DNA of 64,000 bases, from contig QKWP01000032.1 of the NCBI GenBank assembly GCA_003550325.1, positions 295,291 to 359,290 of the forward strand, read 5' to 3'. This document shows positions 12,096 through 22,153 of the stretch, piece by piece. This DNA is from Gigaspora rosea (taxonomy: Eukaryota; Glomeromycota; Glomeromycetes; Diversisporales; Gigasporaceae). Made by a program: the position numbers and the translations under genes. Positions within the stretch are counted from its first letter, which is position 1. The number at the start of each line of letters is the position of its first letter. The notes beneath the pieces were generated by a model that saw nothing but the letters and a program-made list of their open reading frames with translations, had not been told where the DNA came from and made no database searches.

Positions 12096-15000
12096 CTATA
12101 TACATTTTTCAAAAAAAGCTCTTTCCTTTTTCTTTAGTAGTCGGCATTTCAATGCCACATTTATTTCTTTTGCAATTCTGGACTTCCAGATGAACTGTAT
12201 TGCTGGTTCCGGCATCATAACATTACCCCACTGCCTATTTGAAAACCAGACCCAAATTTCATATATTACTGTGATATGCAGCCAGACAATCGACTTGTGT
12301 GATTGAGTTACTCCAGCATTAGATGCTGTGAATATTTCTTCCATTGTGGTTGGAGGATCTACTCTTTGTGAAAGTCCAAATGTATTATATGCAAGTTCCC
12401 ACATCTTATGACTAATGTGGCAACCCATTGCAAAATGTTCTATTGCCTGTATTTCATCAGGGCACCATGGACAGTCACGTGAGGTCATTGGGTCTATGTG
12501 CACTATTCTTGTACCTAGGGGAAGTGCTTTGTGAAGTAACCTCCAGAAGATATCTTTTTTAATATTCGGTGCCCATTTTGTTAGTGACCATGCACAGTTT
12601 TCTTTGCTGTTAGGTTTACTAAAAAAGTTTGTCTGTGAAAGAGTACTCATAATAGATAACTTTTTGAGGTAGTCTGCAGCTTTTGCTGTTGTTATATTAT
12701 TTGCAGTTGTTCCCATAAGTCTGAGGTCCTCTAGGTTCCAGGGCCAATTCTTGCTGCTATCAGGTATTTCCCCTTTTAGTCACTTCCAAGCTGTGAGGTA
12801 TTGTTTCCATTCGCAAGGCCAACCTTTTAACTGAATTGGTGAGGTGGAAAGAACTTTTTGTACTGTTTTTTTCCGTCTTCTAAGCAGTGCAGATTCTATT
12901 TTCAATATCTCCTTTGTTGCCCAGAAGTTTTTGCAAGTCCAGAGTTTTATCCAAACCATTATTAACCTTGCATCAAGCATGTCTATAAGGACAGGGGCAT
13001 TTAACCCATTATTTTTCTGTGTTTGTTGATATATCGCATATCTTGGAAGGAGCCTTGACTTGTTCTTTATCCAGGAGATCATTATCTCATTAATTTTTCC
13101 TAATTGCTTTTTGTTAGGGGGAAGTATATAAAAAGCAAACCACACTCTCGATAATAGAAGTGATTTTGCTATTAGAATTCTACCCTTGAATGAAAGGCCT
13201 CTTCTTTTCATGTTCTCTGTTAGCTTCTTTAGTTTTGTGGTAATGTTTTCCCAAAGAGTTTTGCTTGGTTGTCCTTTTTTATCTACCTCAAATCCAAGGA
13301 TTTTGATTGTTCCATTTTTTTCTAATTTGTCAAAGTTTCTCTCACCTGGTAATATTGTCTGACTAGCCTTTCCGTTAGAGGTAACAGTTTAGATTTTTTC
13401 TTATTTACTACTGCATTTGCTGCCATTTCATATTTTGCTAAAAGGTTCATTAATGTGTTCCAATCTTCTATTGAGCCTAGTCCCACTGTTAGATCATCAG
13501 CATAGGCAGTTATCTTGAATGTAGTAGATCCTGTAGGAGCTCCATTTATCTTGAATTTTAACAACCTAAGAAGAGGCTCAAAAGCTATCACATAAAGTAG
13601 GGGGGAGAGAGGGTCATCTTGCTGACTCCTCTTCTAATCTTAAATGGAGTGGAGAGCAAACCTGCATCTGTTATGTGCCCTACTAAGTTTCCAAAAAGTT
13701 TTCTAATTAGATTTACAAAAAAGGAGCTAAAGCCCATTTTTCTAAGTACTTGTATTAGATAGTTATGATTTACTTTGTCAAAAGCTTTTTTTTGTCTAAG
13801 AAGAGTAGCCAAGCTGTATCAGACTGATTTTCTTGACTTCTCATTGTACTTATAATGTCCAAGGCTGCACCAACAATTGATCTGTTCTTTACAAAGCCTG
13901 CTTGATAGTCACCTATAATGTCTTTGCAGATATAGTTAAGTCTGTTCGCTATGATCATAAAGATTTTAACATCCGCATTTACTAGTGAGATAGGTCTCCA
14001 ATTACCAATATTTTCAAAGGCCTCATTCTTTTTAGGGAGCAGGGTAATTACTGATTTTCTCCATGAGTTTGGAATTATACCCAAACCTAGTGCTTTATTG
14101 AAAACCTCCTTAAGGACTGGAGAAACTTCCTTACGATAAGTCTTGTAAAATTCATATGTTATTCCATCTGAACCTGGTGCTTTATAATTTGGAAGTTTAT
14201 CTATTGTATCCATGACTTCTTGTAAGCTGATTTCTTTTATTAGCGCCTTATTTTGTTGCTGTGATACTGATGGAAGGTCATTAGTAAGGGCCTCTATTGC
14301 TTTTATCTCTACTGGTTCATCTTGATATATCGTTTCAAATTGATTCCTTATGTACTGCAAAATTTCTAACCAATCTTCTACAGCTGGTATTTCAGGATTT
14401 CTAACTAAATTTGTTGCCTCCCATGATGTTCTTGATTTGTAGCGTTCAAAAAAGTACTTTGTTGATTTTTCACCTTCTTCTAACCACTTGATATTTGATC
14501 TTAGCTGCCACTTTTTTGTCAGAAATTTCAACTCCTCTTGTAGCTCTAGCTTCAACTGTTCTACTACAATACTCAGATCTGTTAGTTGAGGATCTCTGGC
14601 CATTTTATTATTTAGTTCTGTTAATCTTTTATATATTTTTTGTATATAAGTTTCTGGGGCAGTGGGTGGTTTACAAGCTCTATAAATTGATTGGCACCGA
14701 ACCTTATAGTAATCCCAGTCTGAGGTCGACTCCTGATCTCTGAGATTAGCTACAATTTTCTTAGATATAAATGGATTGTCCAGCATACGTGGATTAAGTT
14801 TCCATAGTGTGGGCTTGGGTGTTTCTTGATTTTGATACAGAGAACACCATACAAGAAGATGGTCAGAATTTCCAAACTTTGTCTCTGTCTTTTTGCACAT
14901 CCGTATATGGTCATCATCAAGAAAAATGTAGTCTAATCTTGTGGCCATAGAATTCCATTTCTAACTGTTTGATAATAGGTAATAAAAGTGTTTGTTTTGC

Positions 15001-15532
15001 TTACGCATGCTGTATCTGTAAAACCTTCTATGAGTTCTGCTAATTTATTTCTAGTTGGGTTATAGTGATTCTGTGCTTGACTAATTCTGTCATTTGTTGG
15101 GTTTAGATTCGTGTTGAAGTCACCAGCTATGATGTTAATTGCATTTGTATTTCTACTAGATACCCATGACTCCAGAAATTCATGCCTATCTGAGATATTT
15201 GGGGGTGCATAAACATTTGTAACTTGAAAAGTTAAATGCTTTAGTTGGAAGTTAACTATTATTACTCTTCCATTATGTTGAATTTGTTAATTGCTGAAGC
15301 TTATTTTCCTATTTCCTGCTAGTATAGCTACCTTTGATGACCATATTGAGTCTAGATGCCATTGGTTCTTAAGAAAGTTCTATATAGATATATCATTTAG
15401 ATTGGTTTCTTGAATTAATATAATGTCTAATTTATATGATTTGAGGAGGGTTAATGTTTCATTGCATTTGTTTCTATTATTAAGTCCTTTAACATTTAAT
15501 GTTGCAACTGTAATTACATGTTCTTCTCTCAT
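12096..15532 (-). pseudogene. LINE ORF2: AP endonuclease, reverse transcriptase, zinc domain (broken)
   Basis: ORF2 starts at the ATG at 15532 ('MREEHVITVATLNVKGLNN'). Endonuclease motifs follow: 'IQET', 'VYAPP', 'AGDFN', 'RLDYIFL' and 'SDH' (the last two at 14948-14850). The RT domain has 'YKAPGSDGITYEFYK' near 14190-14145, 'NWRPISLVN', 'QAGFVKNRS' and the catalytic 'YADD' near 13507-13496. The C-terminus (12716-12096) has the zinc-binding RT motif, 'CPWC' followed by an H..C pair. I see nonsense codons in the endonuclease (near 15380 and 15285) and frame changes near 14950, 13800, 13615, 13320 and 12780. In the family the product is about 1,100 residues and does target-primed reverse transcription. 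Confidence 0.85.
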
Positions 15533-15729
15533 TATTGTGATGTTTTGGATTTTTTGTATGGACCTATAAGTTCTCTCTTTTCTTGTTTATCTGTTTTATT
15601 TTTCTTTTTTTTATTGTGTGTAACCTCCATCATCCTCCATTGGTTGCATTGTATCTTTAGTTCCATTGTTCATTAGGGTATGCTGGTCATATAACCTATT
15701 ATCATTTTTCTGATTACTCTCTTCTCTAT

Positions 15730-17213
15730 TCATAATTGGAGTAACTGGAACAATGTTTCTTTTAAGTTCTTTGTTAATGTATTTGAGGGTTTTACATTAC
15801 CAGATGTTGCTGCCTTTTTAATGTGTAGGTTTGATTGTGCCTCCTCTGATTCAGATAGGGTTGTCTCCCTTTCCATATTTACATCTTGATCCACTACTAC
15901 AGTTTTTTGTGCGGCAAGCTCCTGACTATTATCAATATATGGATTTTCTACTCTTTCTTCTACTGTTGTTTGAGCATTTTCTAAAGCTCCCTCTCTTGTA
16001 ACTTGCTTATTAAGTTCTTTGAACTCTTTATAATATTGATGTAAATTGTTGGCTTCCTTTAATTGCCTACAATCTCTTTTTATATGTCCTTCACCATCAC
16101 AGAAAAAGCAAAGCTTAGGAGCTTCCTTCCATTCTGTTACCACCTTTTGGTCCATTATGTTAACATATCTTGGAATTCGTTGTGTCAATTCACTGTCCTC
16201 AGTTATGTCAAAAATCACAACCCATTGGTCAGATTGTATTGGAGTTCCTTCATATAACAGGGGTTTAATTGCTTTGATGTCACCCACATTTTCAAAAACA
16301 CCTTTAATTTCCTCTGTGATTACCTCTTTGTCTGTGATTGGAACTTTTCTCAGTCTTACTGACAACAATTCTTGGTTAGATCTAGATGAGATATAACCAT
16401 AGAAGGTTTGTTGAAATATATTTATCCCCTCTTTTGCATATTTTCTCATTCTATGATCATCAACAAATATTATTTTCAGATATATGCGAGTTCCTCTGAC
16501 AAAATGTGGTTTGGCTCCAATGAAGTCTTCACCCATTTTGCCATAAAGTGTGGATACTATGTCATTAGTAGAGATTTTATTGAGTTTTTGTATGCCAAAC
16601 ATTAATGCATTATTATTTTTTGTGCTTATGTTGTTCTGGGTAAGAAGGTGGAGTAAGTGGTCCTTCTCCTTTTTCCGATTTTCCCATCATTGATGGGTTC
16701 CGTATTTAGATTCATGTTATTGGCACTGATCTGCAGATTAGGTGAAATCATCTCACCTAATCGATCGGATCGATCATTGCACAAATTTCCAGAACCTTCC
16801 ACATCAAAAACCATGGAATTTTTCGTAAGATTATTGTTTACTTCGTGCTGTCTTTGTAGTTCTATCATTTCTGCCTCACGTTCCATAATCTCCATCCAGT
16901 CTGAAGTTGTCGAGTCTGTTGTACTTGCACTAGAAATAGCTGAAGAGGGGGTTGTTTCTGCTTCCTTTTCCTTAGTCGTTGTCATTTGTACTGGAGCTAT
17001 CGTTTTTCCATCTTTGCTTCTTGTGTTGTAAACTTTCTTCATTTTTTTTCTGTTGTCGCTTCTAATTATGTCTAATGTACTACGTTTCTTTGGGACAAGG
17101 GCTGCTGCCCTTGTTTCTGGTGTGGTTGTGTCTCTTTTTCTTCGAAGTCTTGCTATGGCGTTTTCCATAGAGAACCCGGCAGATGTTTCTGCAGAGTATA
17201 CGTCAATCAGCAT
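15730..17213 (-). pseudogene. LINE ORF1, gag-like with CCHC zinc knuckle (frameshifted)
   Basis: The N-terminal part (17213-16626) is a basic, Ser/Thr-rich region with a bipartite-like basic patch ('RLRRKR', 'DNRKKMKK'). The C-terminal part (16602-15730) starts in another frame at 'MFGIQKLNK'. That second frame stays open upstream through 'TQNNISTKNNNAL', so a single-base indel near 16650 probably split one ORF. The second part has an RRM-like region and a zinc knuckle near residue 165, 'CFFCDGEGHIKRDC' (CX2CX4HX4C), followed by an acidic tail. Such proteins coat LINE RNA. The start at 17213 lies only a few bases inside the element, so a slightly later ATG, for example at 17167, is also possible. 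Confidence 0.75.
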
Positions 17214-17216
17214 ATT

Positions 17217-17544
17217 AAAATTTTATATTTAAATCTCTACTAATATTCTGTATGTTTTTTAGTCTAACAAAGAGAATCCACTCAATAACCTTATTGTATC
17301 TTATAGTTTTATATTGAATTTTTTTAATATAATTATCGATATCATTATTTCCACTTGTCCACTCTTGTGCTGTTCTTGGGGGATCATATGTGTGGCACCA
17401 AGCTGGAGAAGTGTTTGATCTTTTACATTGTTCACACTTGCCATTAACAGAAGATCTTTTATGGTAAAACTCATCAAATACTACCATATATTCGTAGGTG
17501 GATAAATTTTGAGTAATCCCAAATAATTTGCAGTTATTAATTGA
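17217..17544 (-). pseudogene. Kinase-module array, copy 6, proximal half
   Basis: The exon begins after an ACAG acceptor at 17548-17545, in phase 0, and opens with the hinge-type segment ('NNCKLFG', then 'NLSTYEYMVV'). It continues through the Cys-rich linker ('CEQCKRSNTSPAWC'), 'TSGNNDIDNYIKK' and the 'VIEWILF' motif, and stops at 'RDLNIKF' where the LINE inserted. The second Cys pair reads 'CHTYD', so one Cys is lost. The distal half is at 11964-11826. Confidence 0.75.
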
Positions 17545-17644
17545 CTGTATATATTATTAAAGTTAGAAATAAATATAAATAAACCTTTGTAATATAAAAC
17601 TGATTAATTTAAGTTATATCTAAAAAATGCAAACTTAAACCTAC

Positions 17645-18110
17645 ACTTTTTAAAAAGTCAAGGGAATTTATTTGTAAACTGGAAAAAGTCGCAACGCAAC
17701 AGTAGACGGTAGTGTACGTGATTTTATATATTCTCCATTATCTATATACAATAATCGTATACCGTCTATCCAAACTGCTAAAAATTTCATACTTGAGTCT
17801 GCTTTACTAATTCCTGTATGATTTTTAATTTATTAAAGGGAATCCACTCAATAACCTCGTCATATCTTTTAGCCCAAAGTTGTAATTTTTTAATATAATA
17901 ATCGATATTGTTATTTTCACTGGTCTATCCCTATGTTATTTTTTCGGAATCACATCCTTGACACCAGGCTGGAGATGTGTTGTGTCTTTTACATTGTGCA
18001 CATTCCCCATTAGTAGGGGATCTTTTATGATAAAACTCATCAATTACTATCATGAATTCATAGTTGGATAGGTTTTGTATAAATCCAAATAATTTACATT
18101 TATCAGCTGA
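17645..18110 (-). pseudogene. Kinase-module array, copy 5
   Basis: The order is the same as in the other copies: hinge segment ('KCKLFGF', 'EFMIVIDEFY'), Cys linker ('CAQCKRHNTSPAWCQGC'), 'IDYYIKKLQ', 'YDEVIEWIPFNKLK', then 'FLAVWIDGIR' and 'TVALR' (position of the beta3 lysine, here Arg). Two stops sit in the 'TQGWTS' motif, at 17931-17933 and 17925-17927. A TGA with a one-base shift occurs before 'FLAVW'. No Gly-rich loop is visible between 'IIQE' and 'AVW'. Confidence 0.72.
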
Positions 18111-18209
18111 CTTTACATATTTTTCAACCTTAATAAATATGATAGAATTTATATAAATAAAAAATCTATTAATAAAATTATATACATTAAAATAAAACCT
18201 TAAACTTAC

Positions 18210-18654
18210 TTCCTTTAAAAAATTAACAGGAGTTATTTGTAAATTGGAGAATGTTATAAGTGTAACTTTACATTGAGGTTATGCGTGATTGTTTTGATCA
18301 TATGCCATCTATTCAGACTGCTGAGGATTTTGTATTTAAGTCATTTTCAATAACTTTCTGTATGTTTTCTAGTTTACTGAAGGAAATCCACTCAATTATC
18401 TTATAATTTCTTGTAGCTTTAAGTTGAGATTTTTTAATATAATCATCGATATCGCTATTTCCACTTGTCCATCCTTGTGTCATTCTTACGGAATCACATC
18501 CTTGATACCAGAATAGTGATGTCTTATAATAATTACAATATTGGCACAGTCCATTACGAAGTCTTCTTTTAAAATAAAAGTTATCAATTACTATCATGAA
18601 TTTATAGGTGAATGGGTTTTGTGTAAATCCAAATAATTTACATTTATTAGCTGA
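18210..18654 (-). pseudogene. Kinase-module array, copy 4
   Basis: The exon lies between an ACAG acceptor (18658-18655) and a GTAAGT donor (18209-18204), about 445 bp, opening in phase 0. It reads hinge segment, degenerate Cys linker ('CQYCNYYKTSLFWYQGC'), 'TQGWTSGNSDIDDYIKKSQ', 'IIEWISFSKLENIQKVI' and 'KSSAV', then loses frame in the N-lobe end. The final 'FFKG' precedes the donor. The Gly-rich loop is absent. Confidence 0.75.
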
Positions 18655-18752
18655 CTGTTATTTTTTTCAACCTTAATAAATATGATAGAATTTATATAAT
18701 AAAAAATATATATTAATAAATTATATACATTACAATACAACCTTAAACATAC

Positions 18753-19214
18753 TTCCTTTAAAAAATCAACAAGAGTTATTTGTAAATTGGAGAATGTTAT
18801 AAGTGTAACTTTACATTGGGGTATGCGTGATTGTTCATCACTATTAAAAACTGATTGTATGGCATCTATCCAGACTGCTGAGGATTTTGTATTTAAGTCA
18901 TTTTCAATAACTTTCTGTATGTTTTATAGTTTATTGAAGGGAATCCACTCTATAATCTCATCATTTCTTGTAGCTTCAAGTTGAGATTTTTTAATATAAT
19001 CATCGATAACGTTATTTCCGCTTGTACATCCTTGTATTATTCTTACGGAATCACATGTTTGACACCAGGTTGGAGATGTCTTATGTTGATTACAATATGA
19101 GCACAGCCCATTATCAGGAGATCTTTCAGAATAAAAGGCATCATATACTATTATATATTCAGAGGTGGATGGGTTTTGTGTAAATCCAAATAATTTAAAA
19201 TTACGAGAATTCAT
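18753..19214 (-). pseudogene. Kinase-module array, copy 3 (best-preserved unit)
   Basis: This is a 462-bp exon (154 codons), phase 0 at both ends, between an ACATACAG acceptor (19222-19215) and a GTATGT donor (18752-18747). It starts 'MNSRNFKLFGFTQNPSTSE', has the Cys linker 'CSYCNQHKTSPTWCQTC', 'TSGNNVIDDYIKK', 'EIIEWIPFNKL', one TAA where other copies have 'KLENIQ', then 'SSAVWIDAI', 'VTLI' in the beta3 position and 'VDFLKE' at the donor. There is no GxGxxG loop and no beta3 Lys, so the unit cannot form a normal ATP site. It resembles the beta4-hinge and upstream N-lobe parts of Rhizophagus TKL-like kinases joined in circular order. Confidence 0.8.
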
Positions 19215-19303
19215 CTGTATGTTATTAACGTTAGAAATAAATGTAAATATAATATATTAATTAAAGCAATTGTATAGTAATTGTATATTCATAAATATAC
19301 TAC

Positions 19304-19988
19304 CTCTAAAAAAAAATTTATTTCTGAACTGAGTATAGTTCTAAGTATCACAGTGCATGGTAGTGCACGTGATTGTATGGATCGTCCATTATCTTTAAAA
19401 ACTAATTGCATCCCACCCAGTATTTAAAATTCAAAAAAAATTTTACTTGCACAAATTAACAATTTTGTGTAACAAAAATAAGTTTATTATGAAAATTTAA
19501 AAAAATTTATATGCACAAACTCATTTTTTCAAATTTTTTCTTGCACATTAAAATATTACTTGCACTGTGCATGCATGTGCAAGCCAATTTTAAAACCTGA
19601 TCCCACCTATCCAGACTGCTAAAAAACTTTTATTAGAGATTGTAGATCTGAAAAAGGCTGTAAATCTGGTTTGTTCACTAATCTCCTGTATGTTTTCTAA
19701 TTTATTAAAAGGAATCCACTCAATAGCCTCATCATATCTTATAGCCTCAAGTTGAATTCTTTTCATATAACTATCAATATCGTTATTTCCACTCGTCCAT
19801 CCTTGTGCTACTCTTGTGGGATCACATGTTTGGCACCAGGCTGGAGATGTCTTATATTGATTACAATATGGGCACAGCCCATTATCAGGATCTCTTTCAG
19901 AATAAAAGTCATCACATACTATTATATATTCAGAGGTGGATAGGTTTTGTGTAAATCCAAATAATTTAAAACAACGAACATAATTCCG
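19304..19988 (-). pseudogene. Kinase-module array, copy 2 (with a 182-bp element inside)
   Basis: The exon runs from a TGCAG acceptor (19993-19989) to a GTAGTA donor (19303-19298), phase 0 at the start. It reads 'RNYVRCFKLFGFTQNLSTSE', Cys linker 'CPYCNQYKTSPAWCQTC', 'AQGWTSGNNDIDSYMKR', 'DEAIEWIPFNKLENIQE' and 'SFLAVWIGG'. It is interrupted there by the element at 19418-19599. After removing the element and one duplication it continues 'MQLVFKDNGR', 'CTVILR' and 'FFLE' to the donor. It is the longest open stretch of the array (134 residues before the interruption). Confidence 0.78.
19418..19599. mobile_element. 182-bp hAT-type non-autonomous element
   Basis: The insertion is flanked by perfect 8-bp repeats ATCCCACC (19410-19417 and 19600-19607), the duplication length of hAT elements. 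The ends are CAGTATTTAAAATT and, on the other strand, CAGGTTTTAAAATT, so the terminal inverted repeat is short and CAG-initiated. The interior repeats CTTGCAC / GTGCAAG several times, a likely set of subterminal binding sites (inference). It has no coding capacity. Confidence 0.85.
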
Positions 19989-20029
19989 CTGCATGTTATT
20001 AATGTTAGAAATAAATCTAAATAAATCTT

Positions 20030-20401
20030 GAACTGGGTAAAGCTCTAAGTATCACAATGCACAGTAGTGTACGTAAATGTATGCATGTCCATTATCTTTA
20101 GAAACTAATCGCATCCCGTCTATCCAGACTGCTAAAAAATTTTTACTACTAAAGTTTTTAGAACTGTAATTAAAGGGTTCAAATCTGTTTTCGATATTAA
20201 ATTCCTGTATGTTTTCTAATTTGTTAAAAGGAATCTACTCAATAACCTCATCATATTCTGTAGTCTTGAGTTGAATTCTTTTAATATGTTCATCGATATC
20301 ATAATTTCTACTTGTGCTGCTCTTGCGGGATCACATGGTTGGCACCATGCTGGAGAAGTGTTGTATTGTTCACATTGCACACATTTTCCATAGTACTCCA
20401 T
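20030..20401 (-). pseudogene. Kinase-module array, copy 1 (5' end of the array)
   Basis: This copy lacks the hinge segment and starts 'MEYYGKCVQCEQYNTSPAWC', so it may be the original first exon of the parent kinase gene. It continues after a frameshift as 'NYDIDEHIKRIQ', 'YDEVIE', a TAG at 20235-20237 exactly where the other copies have Trp, 'IPFNKLENIQE', then 'NFLAVWIDGMRLV' and a degenerate N-lobe end. The Gly-rich loop is absent. Confidence 0.7.
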
Positions 20402-20747
20402 AGGTTTGACTCACTGCGAACAGGTTTTTAGATCTGGAAAATAAATGCACTGTTAATTGATGATTGTGAACTAATAAACTTTTTAACCCACTAAAATGGC
20501 GTCCTTGTATTACGAAATAATGCAGTTTGTGTTAATAATAGAAAGGTCTAATACCAGGAACGAATGCAATGAGTGCATGGTTTACTCTGTTTGGAGTGGG
20601 ATTTGACCGCAAAATCTTAATTTTTATTGGCCCGCATGACTTATTCGTCAAATTTTGTTTATTTTTCACGTTTGAATTCGGCACACTAATTTTTTTCACG
20701 CATGAATCCATTACACCTTATAAACGTATGTTCATATGTATATGTAT

Positions 20748-20830
20748 CATCGTAATATATAATATGGTGTAGATCGACGAAGTGTGTATTCTCCTCGTAA
20801 TACGTAGTATGGTGTAGATCGACGAAGGTA
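20748..20830. repeat. Tandem duplication, ~50-bp unit
   Basis: The unit CGTAATA....TATGGTGTAGATCGACGAAG occurs twice, at about 20751-20780 and 20798-20826, with few differences in the shared 30 bases. It is non-coding. Confidence 0.6.
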
Positions 20831-21919
20831 CCACTAAGGTACCTATATGCGCAAATCCATAATTACGTGTAATTACATTTTAATTTAAAATGCAAGGAGT
20901 CGCAAACATGAGCTGCGATAGCTAACAATATTAAAAGTGATGTTTTTGGACGCAAAAATTGGTGACCCGATGCAATTTGATTTGTCTATTAATTGTTATT
21001 TGGTATTTTTCGTTTTTTTTCATAGGATGTTTATCAGGTTGATGAAATGATAATCGTTAATTGTAAAGAAATTTACGAATGTTTTTTGGATGATCAGATA
21101 ACCTGTACTAGGAACGTAGTATGAAGTATGAAGTGTATAGTTTAATTCATACATCGTGTATGTACGCAAAATATTGACTCTTATTGGTTGTTCCAATTTT
21201 ATGTATTACGTTAGAAATCATCTTTACACAGTCCTGATCAGATAATCTAGAGACTGGATCCGTTATACTGCTTTAAAAATTGAATAAGCCTCCAAACTAT
21301 TAGATGATCTATGCTAGAGAATGTGTATGATGCTTTTTAAAGTGACAAAATCTTATGTTGGGTAAGGGTCGTGATGTGCCGCGTATAGTACAGTACGCCA
21401 AAAATTTTTAGAATATTCTATAACAAATCATAAAACTATTCATAACTTAAATTTGCCCTTATGAAATGCCTTTTATTTTCTAAGCAAACTTATTCCTTGC
21501 AAAGTTTTTACATAGGTTTATATATCATATGCATACTATACGTATTTCATATACTATACACACTATACAACTATACGTACTGTACGTACTGTACGTGCTA
21601 TATACTAAAAAAAATTCAGACATCATATAAATAGCACATCACTAGGTAAGGGTCATACCCGAAGGAGGGCTATATCGAAGCAGAAATTTATTTTTTTAGT
21701 GTGTATAAAGTTTTACCAGGAACATGGTACAAAGTATGAAGTGTATTGTTCTACTCAAGTTTTGCATTCGTATATAAAATCCAGATGCTTCAGTAGTATA
21801 GCCTGCAGCGGTCCAGTTAAATTCGATAATGCACATGAATGTAACGTCATTGCGTCGTTTACATATGATCTTTCGCCTCAATCAGTTTCCTTTTGCAGAT
21901 TGATGACGCTTGTTCTATG

Positions 21920-22153
21920 TAGGGTGTCCAGGATTATGTGATGCGAAATTATGCGCATAATTGACCATTTTTTCGCATCGCATATGCTTCGCATAATTGA
22001 ACAAAAAGGCATAATGATCATGTGGATGGATTGTGATTGGCAGATAGATGTGTCAAAAATCGCCTAGCTAACGATGTATGAACTCAAAATTGACCTCGAT
22101 CGCATCACATCACATAATTTATTCTAACGCATAGCATAATCCTGGACACCCTA
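21920..22153. mobile_element. 234-bp hAT-type MITE
   Basis: The terminal inverted repeats are TAGGGTGTCCAGGATTATG and its complement at the right end, perfect for about 18 bp. The flanks are GTTCTATG (21912-21919) and GTTCTATA (22154-22161), an 8-bp duplication with one mismatch. The interior is full of ATGCG/CGCAT motifs near the ends. TAGGG-type ends plus 8-bp duplications fit the hAT superfamily. It is non-coding. Confidence 0.82.

Larger units (their letters stand above)
11965..17216 (-). mobile_element. Near full-length APE-type LINE inserted in a kinase exon
   Basis: This is a 5.25-kb non-LTR retrotransposon. On the minus strand it starts just inside 17216 and ends in an A-rich tail (T-run at 11971-11987 on the plus strand). 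It is flanked by 12-bp direct repeats, AAAATTTTATAT, at 11953-11964 and 17217-17228, which fit a target-site duplication. It carries ORF1 with a CCHC knuckle and ORF2 with AP endonuclease, reverse transcriptase with YADD, and a C-terminal zinc-binding domain. Both ORFs are frameshifted, so it is not autonomous now. The domain order is that of L1/Tad-like fungal LINEs; the clade was not tested. Confidence 0.88.
11530..20401 (-). repeat. Tandem array of kinase half-domain exons (seven copies)
   Basis: Seven copies of one ~460-bp exon lie head-to-tail on the minus strand, with ~90-110-bp intervals bounded by splice-like GT and AG sites. Each exon encodes, in order, a beta4-beta5/hinge segment, a CXXC...WC..C linker, a TSGN...IEWIPF segment and the N-lobe up to the alpha-C start ('DFLKE'). 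No copy carries a C-lobe; no HRD or DFG motif was found. The exons open in phase 0, so in-frame chaining was possible before decay. Copy 6 is split by a LINE and copy 2 by a hAT-type element. Confidence 0.75.

Noticed and set aside
14495-14743. Plus-strand frame of 82 codons opposite the LINE
   Set aside because: It is the antisense shadow of ORF2.
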